Assembly (NCBI RefSeq): GCF_018294505.1
Contig: NC_057798.1
Location: forward strand, 370,872,942-370,936,941
DNA from: Triticum aestivum
Lineage: Eukaryota > Streptophyta > Magnoliopsida > Poales > Poaceae
Reading direction: 5' to 3'
Length of the DNA stretch: 64,000 nt
Shown: one piece after another, positions 21,701 to 33,751 of the stretch
How positions within the stretch are numbered: the first letter of the stretch is position 1
Layout: each line of letters starts with the position of its first letter
The notes under the pieces: generated by a model
Databases searched by the model: none
Told to the model about the DNA's origin: nothing
What the model saw: only the letters and a program-made list of their open reading frames with translations
Translations under genes and position numbers: made by a program

Positions 21701-22474
21701 CCAATCCACTTCACTTCGGAGGACATAACGGCTTAAGAAGAAATTGAGATCAGGCCCGTGGAAAGCACACACACACGCCCAGGGAATGAATCCACTTTTG
21801 CATTCTCAATACTAGGGGGGGCTTCTCCGGTCGATTGCTTTAACTGTTATTCCCCAGATTGGCGAAATGACCTTTCGTCTTGCTTCCGTAAAATAATAAA
21901 ATGTGCTTTCGCCAGAAGAAGAAAAAAGAAGATAGCTCAGTAAATGGCATTCAAGTAAAGTCGAGAAAGAGGCCTTGCTTTCGCATAGGAAGGAAAGAAT
22001 TGACTCGGGTAAGTAAGCCCTATTGGGGGATTAAGGGCTTGAGTACGATTAGAGCGCCTTTTTTCTGCTGCGCAGGCTGACCATTTTAAATAGGGGGAAA
22101 CAAGAGACTGTAGAAGATGAATATGGCTAGTCTACTGCTACTGTTTGATTGGCAATCCTTAGACTATAGGGATGAAGCAAAGGAGCATAACCTACCTGCA
22201 ACTATGCTTTAAAGCAAAGAAAATCTATCGAAATTCTCATTCCAGTCTCAGGGGATATCTGAAGCTACCGATCCGGGATCTCACTCAAATCCAAACCTAG
22301 CACTTTTGTATTTATTGCTTCTCCTTTTAAAAGGTCCGTAGCCGAGTAGAAGAGAAGAAAAGAGATTTCCTTATCTGCATGCCAGCTTTCATTCCTACTT
22401 TTGATGAAAGAAAGGTCAGTTGCTGCCGACAAGTCGACTAAACTTTCACAACTGTCACCTATCTTTAAGCACCT
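18761..22474. other. non-coding DNA, plant mitochondrial spacer style
   Basis: No recognisable gene, tRNA or rRNA was found by eye. Base composition is balanced, with AAGAAGAAA and CTTTCTT-type runs common in plant mitochondrial spacers. The 23-bp sequence starting ATGTATCAGAGCCGG is directly repeated at 21613 and 21648. Short open frames (for example 20953-21162) show no family resemblance and I do not call them genes. Confidence 0.5.
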
Positions 22475-22990
22475 TGTCGGTGTCAAAACCGGCGGATCTC
22501 GGGTAGGGGGTCCCGAACTGTGCGTCTAGGCGGATGGTACAGGAGACAAGGGACACGATGTTTCACCCAGGTTCGGGCCCTCTTGATGGAGGTAAAACCC
22601 TACGTCCTGCTTGATTGATATTGATATTGTGGATGTTTACAAGAGTGGATCTACCACGAGATCAAGGAGGCTAAACCCTAGAAGCTAGCCTATGGTATGA
22701 TTGTAATGGTTGTTGTTGTGTCCTACGGACTAGAGGCATCCGGTTTATATAGACACCGGAGAGGGCTAGGGTTACATAGAGTCGGTTACAATGGTAGGAG
22801 ATCTACGTATCCGTATCGCCAAGCTTGCCTTCCACACCAAGGAAAGTCCCATCCGGACACGAGACGAAGTCTTCAATCTTGTATCTTCATAGTCTTGGAG
22901 TCCGGTCGATGATGATAGTCCGGCCGATGATAGTTCGGCTGATGATGGTAGTCCGGCTATCCGGACACCCCCTAATCCAGGACTCCCTTA
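22475..22990 (-). repeat. E1 left LTR (3' LTR in element orientation)
   Basis: 516 bp. Its terminal CA has become TA at the right edge (CTCCCTTA). It contains iterated AGTCCGG...GATGATG motifs near its right end. The polypurine tract on the minus strand would be the GGGGCTAC just inside at 22991. Confidence 0.93.
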
Positions 22991-23532
22991 GTAGCCCCTG
23001 AACCAGGCTTCAATGACGATAAGTCCGGCGCGTATATTGCTTGGCATTGCAAGGCGGGTTCCTCCTCCGAATGATAGAAGATTGTGAACACCAGGATAGT
23101 GTCCGACTCTGCAAAATAAATTCCACATTCCACCGTAGAGAGAATAATATATACACAAGTTCAATCTGCTGACTTTTTTTGCGGCATGATGTCACGCCAC
23201 TACCAAGCCATTACTTGAATCGTTTTTTACTCTACCACCTCAGCGCATTTAGCGAAGCGGTTTCCTTGGCACGTCTTGTCGAAGCAGAGATCGTGTTCCC
23301 CCTTAATCCGGGATTCTCATCAATACGGACGTGGGTAACCCAACCGCGCCCGTCGCCACGCCCCCTCTATCGAAGGCGAGTCCCAGACGGTCACGGAGAC
23401 GACTCTTGGTATTCCCCCTCTTTATAACGGGACCAAGGCTCGTTTCTTTTCTTCAATCCTCCATCGAATCCTCTCCCCGCTCCAAGTTCCAGCACCTAGA
23501 GCTCCAGATTCGAGCGCTTCGGACTTTCAACG

Positions 23533-26400
23533 ATGTCCGGTTCCGACCTCCAGGGCCGGTGGATGCCCTCCTCCGTCACGGAGGAGGACGTGCTAAAGCT
23601 GCGGGAGGCCAAGTACCTGGCTTATGAGATTTCGCACAGGTTGCCTGCCGAAGGGCAGGCCATCCCCACCCCCGAGCCCGGCGAGTATGTCGTTTTTGTA
23701 TCCCACCTCCGTCGGGGTTTAGGCTTCCCGATGGATCCTTTTGTGAGAGGGCTCATGTTTTACTATGGGTTGGAATTCCACGATTTGGCTCCGGAGTCCA
23801 TCCTCCATATTTACGCATTTATTGTCGTCTGCGAAGCCTTCCTCCGCATCACCCCTCACTTCGGCCTGTGGCTGAAGACCTTCAATGTGGCGCCGAAGAT
23901 GATCGGGGGGCGTCAAGCGGAGTGCGGCGGGGCGGCCATAAGTAGGAGGGCCGATGCCCCGTGGCCCGCTGGCTCCTTCCAAGAGGAGCTCGGCCCGTGG
24001 CAGCAAGAGTGGTTCTATATTACCATTCCGAGGGGCCGCAGACAAAAGCCGCCGCCCTTATTCCGCCCGGGACCTCCACGACGGTTGATGTCGTGGATCA
24101 ACCAAGGGCTAAACTGGGGGCCGTCAAAGGACGTGCCCCTTCTGCAGGGCCGGATTCGAGATCTCCAAATGAGGGAGGTTGATATGGTGGTGGTAATGCA
24201 GGTTATGCTGATTAGGCATCTCCCACCCTGCAAACGCCGCCCTCTCCGGCTGTGGGAGTTCAATCCGGAGGGCCCACGGATTCTTCAACACTTCATGGGT
24301 ATGACACCCCTGGAGATGTACAAATTATTCTTCGGATCGCAAGAGGCGCGTCCGGAATTGACCGAGGATGCTGGCCTAAGCTGCAATCGCCTGGATACTC
24401 AAGTAAGTAGTTCCAAGTCCAGACATACCGTTTGTTTGCCTTTCGATGATTCGCCTTATGACCAACTTCCTTCTAAACAGGAGTGGATAGCGGAAGCAAA
24501 ATTGATATGGTGTCCGGCCCCCCTCCCCGAGACCGCGCCGGATTCCGTGCTGGTCCGGATGCTTGAGGTTGCGCCTCCAGAGGAAGGCAAAGGGGAAAGC
24601 AGGAAAGCTACTGCCTCGCCTAAGGAGGCTCTTGAAAGAGGGGGGATCGAGAATCCCTCCGTCCAAGGGGAGAAGAGGACTGCCTCCGAGGACCCGGGGG
24701 CAAAAGCCCCTAAACGGGGGAAGAAATCTTCGCCAGAGGGTCCTGCATCCGGGGAGGCCCCGGTCGCACAATCTCCCTTAAAGAATCAGCCCTCCAACGA
24801 GCCGTAAGTAGAAAGAAAGGAGTTTTATCATAAGGGACATCCCTATTTGTGCTTCTGAGGATAACTAAAGTTTTTACCTTGTAGTTCGGATCTCCGTCCT
24901 TCGCAAATGATCTCGTCTTCGGGGGACCTTCGTCCAGAGATGATGGAGAGCGAGACGCCTCCGTCCGGGGCGCCGTCGGATAGGGCGGACGAGCCTGAAG
25001 TTTCGTCACGGAGGGAGCCCCTAGTTTGGCAAAGCCGGATAGTTCGGCGCCAACTGGTGTACGGCTGAAGGATCTGCTTGAGAAGGCGTCTATCTCAGAA
25101 GATCACCATGCATTGATGAGCATGGTGATTGAAAGGATTTCGTCCGCCGAAGGCGTGTTGCATAATGCCGTCAGGAGTTTGCTGGCGGGGTTTGAGGTAC
25201 GTAAAAATGACACACCTTTTAACAGTTTTGCATATAGAATGCGCCATGTATAGATAGTAGCCCCTGAGACTCGGTAGGTTGTCGAAATCGACAACGTGCC
25301 GAGGATCAAAATCGCAGGTTTAAATTCCGGCCATGCCGATGCAGGTGGCGGGTCGTCCGGGGGCCAGCCGGACTGATGGAGTTGCTGAACTAAAGCGGCA
25401 ACTCGTTGTTGCGGATGCGGACATCACGCTGGTCAACAAGCGACTTGATGAGTCGCAAGGTAAGTGTTTCTGTGCGGTCACTTGGTAAGGGAGCCGAAGC
25501 CAGCTCCTTACAACATGTGTGTGAAATGCAGATAGTGCCGCTGCTGTGGAGAGCCTTCGGGCCGAACTTGCTCAAGCCAAGGAGCAGGCCAGAAGGAGTA
25601 ATGCGGCGGCCTCGAGGGCAGCCGAGGAGTTAGCGGCCGAAAGGGTCGCACACTGCCGGAGCAGGAAAGAGATGGCCGAAATGGCCGTGAAGTTAAAAGA
25701 TGCTACCGACCGCAATGAGGCTCTTGGGAAGGAGCGCCTAGCGGGGCAAGAAGACCTGGGGAAGGCCACCGCCGAAGCATAGGATGCCCGCTCTGCAATG
25801 CGGGCTATAAAGGAAGTGCTGCGCCAGGCCAGAGATATTGTAGCTCGCAAGCCTTTTCTGCTGCGCCGAAGGTTTACGGATCCAAAGTATGCTCAGCTGG
25901 GCCAACTGTGGGGTCCAGAGGACCCTTATATGGACTTAGCAGCGAGTGCGGCGGATGCCGTTGTGCATTTTCGAAGCCAGAAGGATCACAAGATGGAAGA
26001 GCTGTTTTGGTCTCAATTCCATAGTCCGGAGTGTTCACTTCCGCTGACCGGCCATTTGGCCGAGTGGGCTGAGCTAAATAGGTTATCCGGGCTTGCTATG
26101 ACGGATATAGTGACCCATGTTTGGCCGGATAGGCCCGAGCCGAAGAGTTACTTTGGCTTATTGCAGCAATTTCTTGGGGCGGTGCCGCATATCAAGGCGA
26201 TGAAGCGGTCGGCCTGCATAGAGGGTGCGCGGATGGCACTCGCCCGTGTGAAGACACATTGGACAGAGATGGATGCCACCGCTGTTGCGACCCCGGGTTC
26301 GGACGATAACCGGTTACCCGCCGAGCACTATTTTGGCGAAGTGCTGCGTGGTGCTCATGTAATAGAGTCGCAGTGCTCAAAAAATGTTACGTTCGAATGA
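23533..26400 (+). pseudogene. antisense, spliced 'putative gypsy type transposon' (PF04195-like) gene of E1
   Basis: It runs opposite to gag, beside the 3' LTR. Exon 1 is 23533-24402 (donor GTAAGT), exon 2 24481-24803 (donor GTAAGT), exon 3 starts at 24885. Further exons lie about 25345-25460, 25530-25780 and 25790-26398. Exon 1 carries the domain core (GFPMDPFVRGLMFYYGLEFH, then APESILHIYAFIVVCEAFL). Later exons are charged and rich in Glu/Lys/Ala, suggesting coiled coil (AELAQAKEQARRSNAAASRA). A frameshift near 25020 and a TAG near 25780 break the frame. Function of this plant family is unknown; the Pfam name reflects location, not a shown transposase activity. Confidence 0.7.
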
Positions 26401-27456
26401 ACGTTTTTATGATGTAAAACAATATTTATGATGTAAGCGCCTTTTATACTTGTGCGTTCAAGTAATAGAATATCTCCTATGCGGCTGTTCATGTATACGT
26501 GTGTATAACCTGAAAGATGGCAGTCGTCGGCTTCAGCCCCCACGCACAAGGTGCGGGGGTGTTCGCAAAAAATAGCGCGTTTTCACACTTAATCCGACGT
26601 CTCGGTCCTGTAAAGGAGGTGGTAGCGTAGCAAACGAGGCAACCGGACTATAATGCTTTATCACTTTCACTTAGCCATGGAGTTCGAGGGTGGGGCTACG
26701 ACATAGCCCCTGGGGGCACCGCGCTCTCCGAATTTGGGGCGCGTATGTGCCTGACCGGGAAACGGCCCTTCGTCAAAGCGGAGGAATTCTAAACATTCCC
26801 ATGGTCAATCGAGTGGTTGACCAGTCTCTCGCTGTATCATGACAGTCAGTTTTCGGCTTTCTCTACTGAGGTGCTCGCCCAGCCGAACTGGGGCACAATC
26901 GCAGTAGTTCTCCTGGTGCCGCGTTAGCCGGTGATACGGAACGTAAGGCAGCAAAACACAGGAGCCGGGCAAACCCAACATTTGACCAAAGACATGATTC
27001 GGAGCTGATGCATATAAGGCCTAACTCGAGACGCCGAACACTCCCGAAGGTGTTCGGTCTTTACAATAGCGGGCAAAACAATGCCCTAAGCCCCTTGTGT
27101 CCAGGTACGGGCAAGTTCTTCTGGCGCGGCCGATGCCAAAACGCCAGTCTCCACTCTGGTTATAATGAGAAACCAGGGGATTATAGCAACAAGAGACGGT
27201 AAGAAAGGTTTACGTAGGGTCTTAGTCTGAAAAGAGTCCTTGCAACGGGTCCCTACTGCACGTCTGCGCCTGTGTCTCTGTTGTGCCGTATCCTGGACGG
27301 GTGTGCACGCTGTTCATCTGTAAAAAGAGAGGAACTTAGTTTGAAAAGAAATCGTGCGAGAAAGTGCATAAAAAATTGAAATATAGATTAATAAAGTTGA
27401 GCCTATGCTAGCTCATTATGGCTTATATGTACAAACCCTTGTGAAGGGGTGTGCGG
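26401..27456. other. E1 non-coding region between antisense gene and protease remnant
   Basis: No gene. It is similar to the corresponding part of E2 (about 51535-52350); shared blocks include AACGTA-GGCA--ACACAGGAGCC near 26940 and TGATGCATATAA near 27005. This is the stretch from which the end of pol is expected but missing. Confidence 0.6.
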
Positions 27457-27747
27457 CTAGGTAGCCCCTAGCTTATTTATTCCGGACTCGTCCAGCCGTG
27501 TCCGGGGTCTCAGGCGACCTTTTAATGAAATGATGCCACGTGGACCAGGAATTTTAAGCGTAAGAGACGCGTAATGTGGTATTGCATTGAAGCGGACAAA
27601 AGCTTCCCATCCCAGTGATGCTTGATAGCTACTTTTAAATGGGGCGACATGAAAGGTTAGCTTTTCTCGTCGGAAGTTGTCAGGTGACCCGAACACAACT
27701 TCTAGTAATAATGAACCTATGCACCTGGCGTAAGGGCCTGGCGCCAC
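27457..27747 (-). pseudogene. E1 protease-domain remnant
   Basis: The minus strand reads FGSPDNFRREKLTFHVAPF, then a YQASLGWEAFVRFNAIPHYA stretch and LKIPGPRGII. This aligns with VFGTPDNYRSEEVTFQVSPF, LLGREAFRIFQAIPHYG and LKMPGPNGII in the protease region of E2. The aspartate active site (D-G-G) is not preserved in a readable frame, and no reverse transcriptase follows. Confidence 0.75.
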
Positions 27748-27929
27748 TCCTTTGAAGGAAGTGCGGCTATGCCGAATTGTAGTAGGGTCTATCCCAACTT
27801 GCGGATTGTGTCCGGATATAGCAGGTTTGAGTCAATGCCGCTGTCCATCAAAACCTGCGTGAATTGCAGTCCGTCTATTATGGGATCCAATATCAGGGCA
27901 GTCTATCCTGCGTTCCGGATACTTCTGGA

Positions 27930-29167
27930 CTAATCCAGATGCTCGAAAGTGATTGGTTTTGACATCCAATCTCGGTGTTCTGCTGGGGTGGACCGTGTGA
28001 CACTTGTCTTAGCGAGTGCCGTGTTGGTTTTCCATACTATCACATGAAGCGAGTTTACTGTTTTGACTTCTTGTGGGAAAGTCTTTTGACTTCCGGTGCT
28101 CTGCTGGTGGGGTTCGTCATCGTCCTCGCTTGGCACATCGAGCCCCTTGTGTCCGGCTTTGAGTCTGCCGGACTGTTTAAAAACCCAAAAATTTCGGTTG
28201 GTATGGTTTGCAGGCCTTCCGGAGGTACTGTGGATTTGACATATCCGATCTAAAATTTTGTTTAAATTTGATAGCTCGTCACTGTTGTCCTTAAGAGGAA
28301 GTGTTTTATTGTTTGGCCGCGAGCATTTGAATCCGGCGTTGACCGCCGTGCCCTTTGGGCTTTTTTCTTTATTCCGGCGCTGATCTTTCCTGCACCATGA
28401 TTTTCCGTTTCCATCTCTGATCTCGGATGTACTCGGGTCGCTGGTGCTGCATCTTGCTAGCCAGTTGTCTTCTCCTGCGCGAAAGCGCGTCATGAGGCTT
28501 GTTAGCGCGGCCATTGTTCTTGGCTTCTCTTGGCCGAGGTGTCTGGCGAGCCATTCGTCTCGGACGTTGTGTTTAAAAGCTGCTAAGGCTTCTGCGTCCG
28601 GACAGTCGACTATTTGGTTCTTTTTGGTAAGGAACCTGTTCCAGAATTTGCGCGCTGACTCTCCGGGCTGTTGGGTTATATGACTCAGATCGTCTGCATC
28701 CGGAGGGCGGACATAAGTCCCTTGAAAATTTGCTCTAAACGCGTCCTCAAGCTCTTCCCAACTTCCAACAGTGTTTTCTGGGAGGCTTTTGAGCCAATGC
28801 CGAGCTGGCCCTTTGAGCTTGAGGGGTAGGTATTTTATGGCGTGGAGATCATCTCCTCTAGCCATGTGTATGTGTAGTATGTAATCTTCTATCCAGACTC
28901 CGGGGTCTGTTGTGCCGTCGTATGCCTCTATGTTTATGGGTTTGAACCCTGCTGGAAATTCATGATCCAGCACCTCATCGGTAAAACATAGCAGGTGTGC
29001 GGCGCCCCTGTATTTGGGTGTGCCGCTGTCTTCGAACACTTGTCGTGTTGTGTTACTTCCTGGGGCCCTCTTTTTTGGCCCGTAGATGGACCTAGTTGGG
29101 CCGTCCGTTTTCCCAGGATCATAAGTCGGCTTGTGTGCGGCGCCGCTTGTCGCTTTTGGCCTTTCAT
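27930..29167 (-). pseudogene. E1 gag, capsid-like part
   Basis: The minus frame 29039-27930 contains the plant retrotransposon gag (PF03732-type) signature: AYDGTTDPGVWIEDYILHIH, GPARHWLKSLPENTVGSWEE, and QQPGESARKFWNRFLTKKNQ. Gag forms the virus-like particle that packages element RNA. The N-terminal part lies in another open stretch (30470-29478), separated by stops and frame changes, so the gene is broken. Confidence 0.85.
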
Positions 29168-29477
29168 CTGGCCGTCTATCCGGCCAGGCGGCCTCTTTAT
29201 TTTTTGACTATGAGGGCTCTATGGCTTCCTCGTCAAATTCTGGCAGCAACTTGCGCTTCGGGTAGCTCTTTGTTTGATGGCCATTGCCATATTTGTCTGC
29301 GGTCTTGAGTACTTTGCTCCACTTCATTCTGAGTATGTCTTCCGCTATTTTGAGCTTCCATTTTTCCTTCTTCAAACTTCTTGCAGTGGCGACGAGTCTT
29401 TTGTGAAGGTTCTTATGCTCTGGTGTTGTGTCCGTACTGTTGATTGCTCCGTGAAGGGGTTGATTATCTGGTTCGTC

Positions 29478-30470
29478 CTATTCGGATGGTTGCTTGGTTG
29501 TATGTTCATCGTCCGCTGGTTTGCCCTGCTCTATCGCTGGGTCGTTAGGAATGCTGCTTTGATCGAGGCGGGACTTAGGGCGGCGTCTACGTCGCCGTTT
29601 TGGTTGTTTATCGGCGGGATTATCCTCTGCCGCGTCCCGTTGTTCCTTGTTATCGCTTCCCTTTAGGGTGTCCACCATATGTATGTCATGTGACGAGGTG
29701 GCCTTCCAGTGCCCTGTAGGCGCTGGTTCTTGATTGTCTCCGGCATCGTCGTCCATACCGTTGATGTCTTCGGAGTCGTAGTTTAGCATGTCGGTTAGAT
29801 CGTCGATGGTGGCTACGAAGTGGGTGGTGGGTGGGCTCTGAATTTCTTCATTGTCCGCGTCCCGACCATCCTGGCCGTAGTTCGGCCAGGGCTCTCCGGA
29901 TAGTGAGAGATGCTTCAGCGAATTTAAGATATCGCCGAAGGGTGAGTGCTGAAAGGTGTCCGCAGCGGTGAATTCCATGATCGGCGCCCAATCGGATTCG
30001 ACTGGCAGGGGCGCAGGAGGTTTGGAGTCCGGCAGGGGGTCCGGCACCCCGGAGTCATGGGCTTTATGCGGGACAAGGTAAGTGTTCGGCTCCATCGCCG
30101 TGGAAGTTGCAGCTCCCGAGGCAGTGTCCAGCCATCCGTCCTCGATCCGTGCGATCGGCTCCGGACTATGGGTCGGAGCGGATTCATGTGCGGCCTCCAA
30201 GGTGCTGTCCAGCGGCAGAGTTAGGTCGTTCCCGTCGTGGCAGCGCGGCACGCTTGGCTTTGGCTCAGATCCATCGAAGATCAAGTCCCCGCGGATGTTG
30301 GCCGTGAAGTTTAGGCTTCCAAACCTGACCTGACGGCCAGGGGCATAGCTTTCGATCTGCTCCAGATGGCCAAGTGAGTTGGCCCGCAGTGCGAAGCCGC
30401 CGAATACGAAGATCTGTCCGGGGAGAAAAGTCTCGCCCAGGACTGTGTCGTTGTCGATTGAGGAGGCCAT
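29478..30470 (-). pseudogene. E1 gag, N-terminal extension
   Basis: Open minus-strand frame; a natural start is the ATG at 30470, 48 bp inside the 5' LTR boundary (MASSIDNDTVLGETFLPGQI). It is acidic and proline-rich, then ends in a basic stretch of six consecutive arginines, typical of the leading part of gag in this element group. No recognisable fold. It stops at 29478, then continues in other frames toward the capsid part. Confidence 0.6.
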
Positions 30471-30517
30471 CAAGCCTATCGGTGACGACACAGAGGAACT
30501 CTCAATGAAAGCACCAA

Positions 30518-31034
30518 TGTCGGTGTCAAAACCGGCGGATCTCGGGTAGGGGGTCCCGAACTGTGCGTCTAGGCGGATGGTAACAGGAGACAAGGGACAC
30601 GATGTTTTACCCAGGTTCGGGCCCTCTTGATGGAGGTAAAACCCTACGTCCTGCTTGATTGATATTGATATTGTGGATGTTTACAATAGTGGATCTACCA
30701 CGAGATCAAGTAGGCTAAACCCTAGAAGCTAGCCTATGGTATGATTGTAATGGTTGTTGTTGTGTCCTACGGACTAGAGCCATCTGGTTTATATAGACAC
30801 CGGAGAGGGCTAGGGTTACATAGAGTCGGTTACAATGGTAGGAGATCTACGTATCCGTATCGCCAAGCTTGCCTTACACGCCAAGGAAAGTCCCATCCGG
30901 ACACGGGATGAAGTCTTCAATCTTGTATCTTCATAGTCTTGGAGTCCGGTCGATGATGATAGTCCGGCCGATGATAGTTTGGCTGATGATGGTAGTCCGG
31001 CTATCCGGACACCCCCTAATCCAGGACTCCCTCA
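30518..31034 (-). repeat. E1 right LTR (5' LTR in element orientation)
   Basis: 517 bp, ends TGTCGG...CCCTCA. A minus-strand TATATAAA (plus 30788-30795) is the likely TATA box and points transcription leftward into gag. Sequence just inside on the minus strand reads TTGGTGCTTTCATTGAGAG, probably the primer-binding region; the tRNA is not assigned. Confidence 0.93.
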
Positions 31035-31039
31035 CACCT

Positions 31040-32719
31040 TCTAGGCCGCTTCCCAACCTAATGCATTCAAGTCTGCCTTCGGTACTGGTACTTCGGAATC
31101 AAGGGCCCAACAAGCGACATCAGGAGTCTTTGGCCGAAGAACTCGCGGATAAGAAGGTTATTCCATAACTATATAAAATCCATAGTCACGCTCAGCATGC
31201 GAAAGCTTGTAAAAATGACATCCCCTGCGAAAACCAATAGGATTTGTTAGGCCATCGAACACTAGTTTCTGGTTTCTCAAGACCTTGAGGCAAGGGCAGT
31301 TACGCAACATTTTCTCAATATTGAATGTGCATTTTTCCCGCACCTTGCCTAAGCGCCCTGGGCGACCGGACTCGACAAGGGTAAGATCCCAAATCTGTTC
31401 CTTTCCTGTTGTAAAGTCTGCACCCTTAGAGGTGGCATCCCTTTACGCATGAGCCTTGTTAGTGCATGTCTCAGTCCCTTGAGACATGCTCAGTCCTATG
31501 TTAGGAAACCAAACAGTGTAATTAGCTTCCCCCTCTATTCCCGGCCATCGTATGGACGAGGGCTCCTCTCCCTCTGCTCTACTGCCCGAAAAGGTATATA
31601 TATACTTAAATTAGGAATTGAAAATGCTTGGGCTTGCCTTATCCTAAACAAAATAAAGAAAAGCCCTACCCGCCTTCATTGGTTCAGTAAGGGGCATTTA
31701 CCTATCAGTCCTAGTCCTAAGGCGCAATCGGAGCACTAAGCCCAATTACAGCTTGACTCTGTAAATTAGACCTCATTCTCCTAGTCCTATTCCTGATTGT
31801 TATTTCGGATTCTGTGCCTGGGTGGTATCTTCTTACTATTGATTCAACCTCTTCGGGCAAACGTTGTCACTTCCTTTATTTGGAAAAAGGGGTCTAGAAC
31901 TACAGTCATCTGATACCTTCTTCCCTTGGTCTGGGTAGGTAGGTTATGTAGGCTACAATTGTTCATAGGTTGTTCAATCGCAAAAGGCCAAATAATCGAT
32001 TACTAGTATGCCGAATATTGCCAGGAGGCCCTTCCCCCTATGTTTGACTCATCCTAGATGGGTTCACACCTGTTGATTCCGATCAAAGGAAAAAGCTTTT
32101 TCACGGCATCCGTCCCATCACACCAATCTATGCCAAGATAAAGAATGCTGGGTTGCGAGGAACAAACCCTATGATTCAAGGTCTTGCCTAGAATTGCCCT
32201 AAGAAAAATGCACCCCATTAATTAATCCCTCTTTAGAGTAGTATAAGTACATCCTCGACTCTAGCATGAATAGAGTCGAGTTCTCGTACTAACCTAAGAG
32301 CAGATATGCCGAAATATTTCCACGTTCAAGCAGCTAATCAGTAAACGACTTCTCCGTAACAGTTTGAAGATTGGCTCGCAATGCAAGTAGCGGCAAGAAA
32401 GGAGAGCAAGACTTCCTTTTCTAAAAGAAGAAAGAACTAGACTTCTATAAGAAGATTTTTATAATCGTAGATCGTGGAATATTCATCTATCTTATTAGGT
32501 AACTACTTTAGCTGCTCACGAAACTGAACCATCGTGAATAGAACTAAAATCAGTGTATGTCATTGACGATTCCTCCGTTGAAGTGAGAAAATATATTTGT
32601 AGCTCTAAATTTTGTAAGGAGCAATAAATAAAGAATATATATCTACAAGACTAAATATCTACCCTAAGTATAACATAAATATATACGTTGATCATTACAA
32701 AACTATAGAGAAATGGAAT
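31040..32719. other. NUMT part B, mitochondrial-like non-coding DNA
   Basis: Continuation of the DNA interrupted by E1 at 22474. No gene or tRNA is recognised. Style matches plant mitochondrial spacer. Ends at the GGAAT duplication (32715-32719) of element E3. Confidence 0.55.
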
Positions 32720-33664
32720 TGTCGGTGTACTAGAGTAGGGGTACCCTAGTATCCCGAACTTGTGCACGGGCAGTTGCAGCGCCGCGCGGCAAGGCTTGCC
32801 GGAAGACCGCCAGAGTCCTTCGTGGGTTCCTTTGGAGCCATTCAAGAACAAAGCATTCAAGATGAAGAGACAAGGCCCCGGAAAGAGGATCTTGCCGGGA
32901 AGAGACAAGGCCCCGGCAAGAGGAGCTTGCCGGGAAGGCCAACCATGGCACTTCAAGAAACTTGCCGCGATGCACCGCACGTCCCGGCAAGGTCCGGTGA
33001 ACGACAAGCTTCTGGACTCGACAAGACGACGACCCCGACAAGGTACTCGCCGGGGGCCCGCTGCCACTCTGTACCCATGCTCCAGCGCACCCACCCGCGT
33101 GTCGCCATGAGGCTTCCTCAGGGGTGCGTGGCGGGAGCCTGTGCAGCCAGGGGTACGTGGTGGCAAGCGGAGATGAAGAGAAGGCCATTGTGGCAAACGG
33201 TGGCGCTCCTAACGGTCACTTTTTGCACTGTTTAGGCAACTCAGACGGGCATTCAATGACCTTGTCCCCTGCCGTCAGAGTTAGGTAGGGTGCACTGTGT
33301 CCACAGTAGCGGTAGCTGCACCTACCGCATCCTTTTCCATTTTACCCTTCTAGTCTACGTTGCCACCTGTCGGTGACCCCTTGAAAGTATAAAAGGAGGC
33401 CCAAGCGCAACGTAGAGGGGGGTTCGGCTCATTCAAAACATCAGGAACACTCTCACGCTCGGTCGGGCAGCGTCCATCGCTCCTGAGCAAGAATTCAATA
33501 CACACAAACAAGCAGCAGTAGGGTTTTACGCATCCGTGCGGCCCGAAGCTGGGTAAAACTGCTCGTGTGTACTGCCTCGATCCGCTCTTTGCGCGGCCTC
33601 CGCCCCCCTCCGAACCGAAAGGGGCCCGGTCCCCATAGGTGTTGGTGGATCAGTTTCCCCGACA
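32720..33664 (+). repeat. E3 5' LTR
   Basis: 945 bp. TATAAAAG at 33388-33395 is the likely TATA box. A 35-bp unit starting GAAGAGACAAGGCCCCGG is repeated at 32864 and 32899. Just downstream, TTTGGCGCGCCAGGTAGGGG (33667-33686) is the probable primer-binding site; the tRNA is not assigned. Confidence 0.96.
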
Positions 33665-33751
33665 TCTTTGGCGCGCCAGGTAGGGGGCGTCGAGATTGTG
33701 CGAACCCGATCCGGCGTGCATGCGAGCTAAATCTTCATCGTCTTCATCGAC

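Larger units (their letters stand above)
15406..22474 (+). other. nuclear mitochondrial DNA insertion (NUMT), part A
   Basis: It contains nad5 exon b with flanking group II intron sequence in native mitochondrial order (15406-18230), then long non-coding DNA in the style of plant mitochondrial spacers. It interrupts the exonuclease copy on the left and is itself interrupted by element E1 on the right. The CACCT duplication at 22470-22474 and 31035-31039 shows that the DNA resumes at 31040. Carriage of LTR elements with host-type duplications and the broken nad5 argue for nuclear, not mitochondrial, location. How far mitochondrial origin extends beyond 18230 is inferred from style. Confidence 0.75.
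22475..31034 (-). mobile_element. E1: non-autonomous gypsy-type LTR retrotransposon, 8560 bp, TSD CACCT
   Basis: LTRs at 22475-22990 and 30518-31034 start TGTCGGTGTC and end CTCCCT(T/C)A on the plus strand. CACCT flanks both ends (22470-22474 and 31035-31039). The sense strand is minus: gag reads leftward from the right LTR. A remnant of the protease follows, and then reverse transcriptase, RNase H and integrase are all absent. An antisense spliced gene (23533-26400, +) occupies the 3' part. I count 11 substitutions and one indel between the LTRs (about 2.1%). LTRs and the 3' non-coding region match the complete relative E2 in this window, a plausible autonomous helper type. Confidence 0.93.

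Noticed and set aside
18761..22474. tRNA genes in the mitochondrial-like stretch
   Set aside because: I searched by eye for acceptor stems with a TTCGAATCC-type T-arm and found none convincing; a tRNA finder would be decisive.
32651..33235. Open frames of 116-181 codons on both strands in the E3 LTRs (also 44873-45514)
   Set aside because: Same frames appear in both LTRs, no domain is recognisable, and GC-rich LTR sequence explains them.
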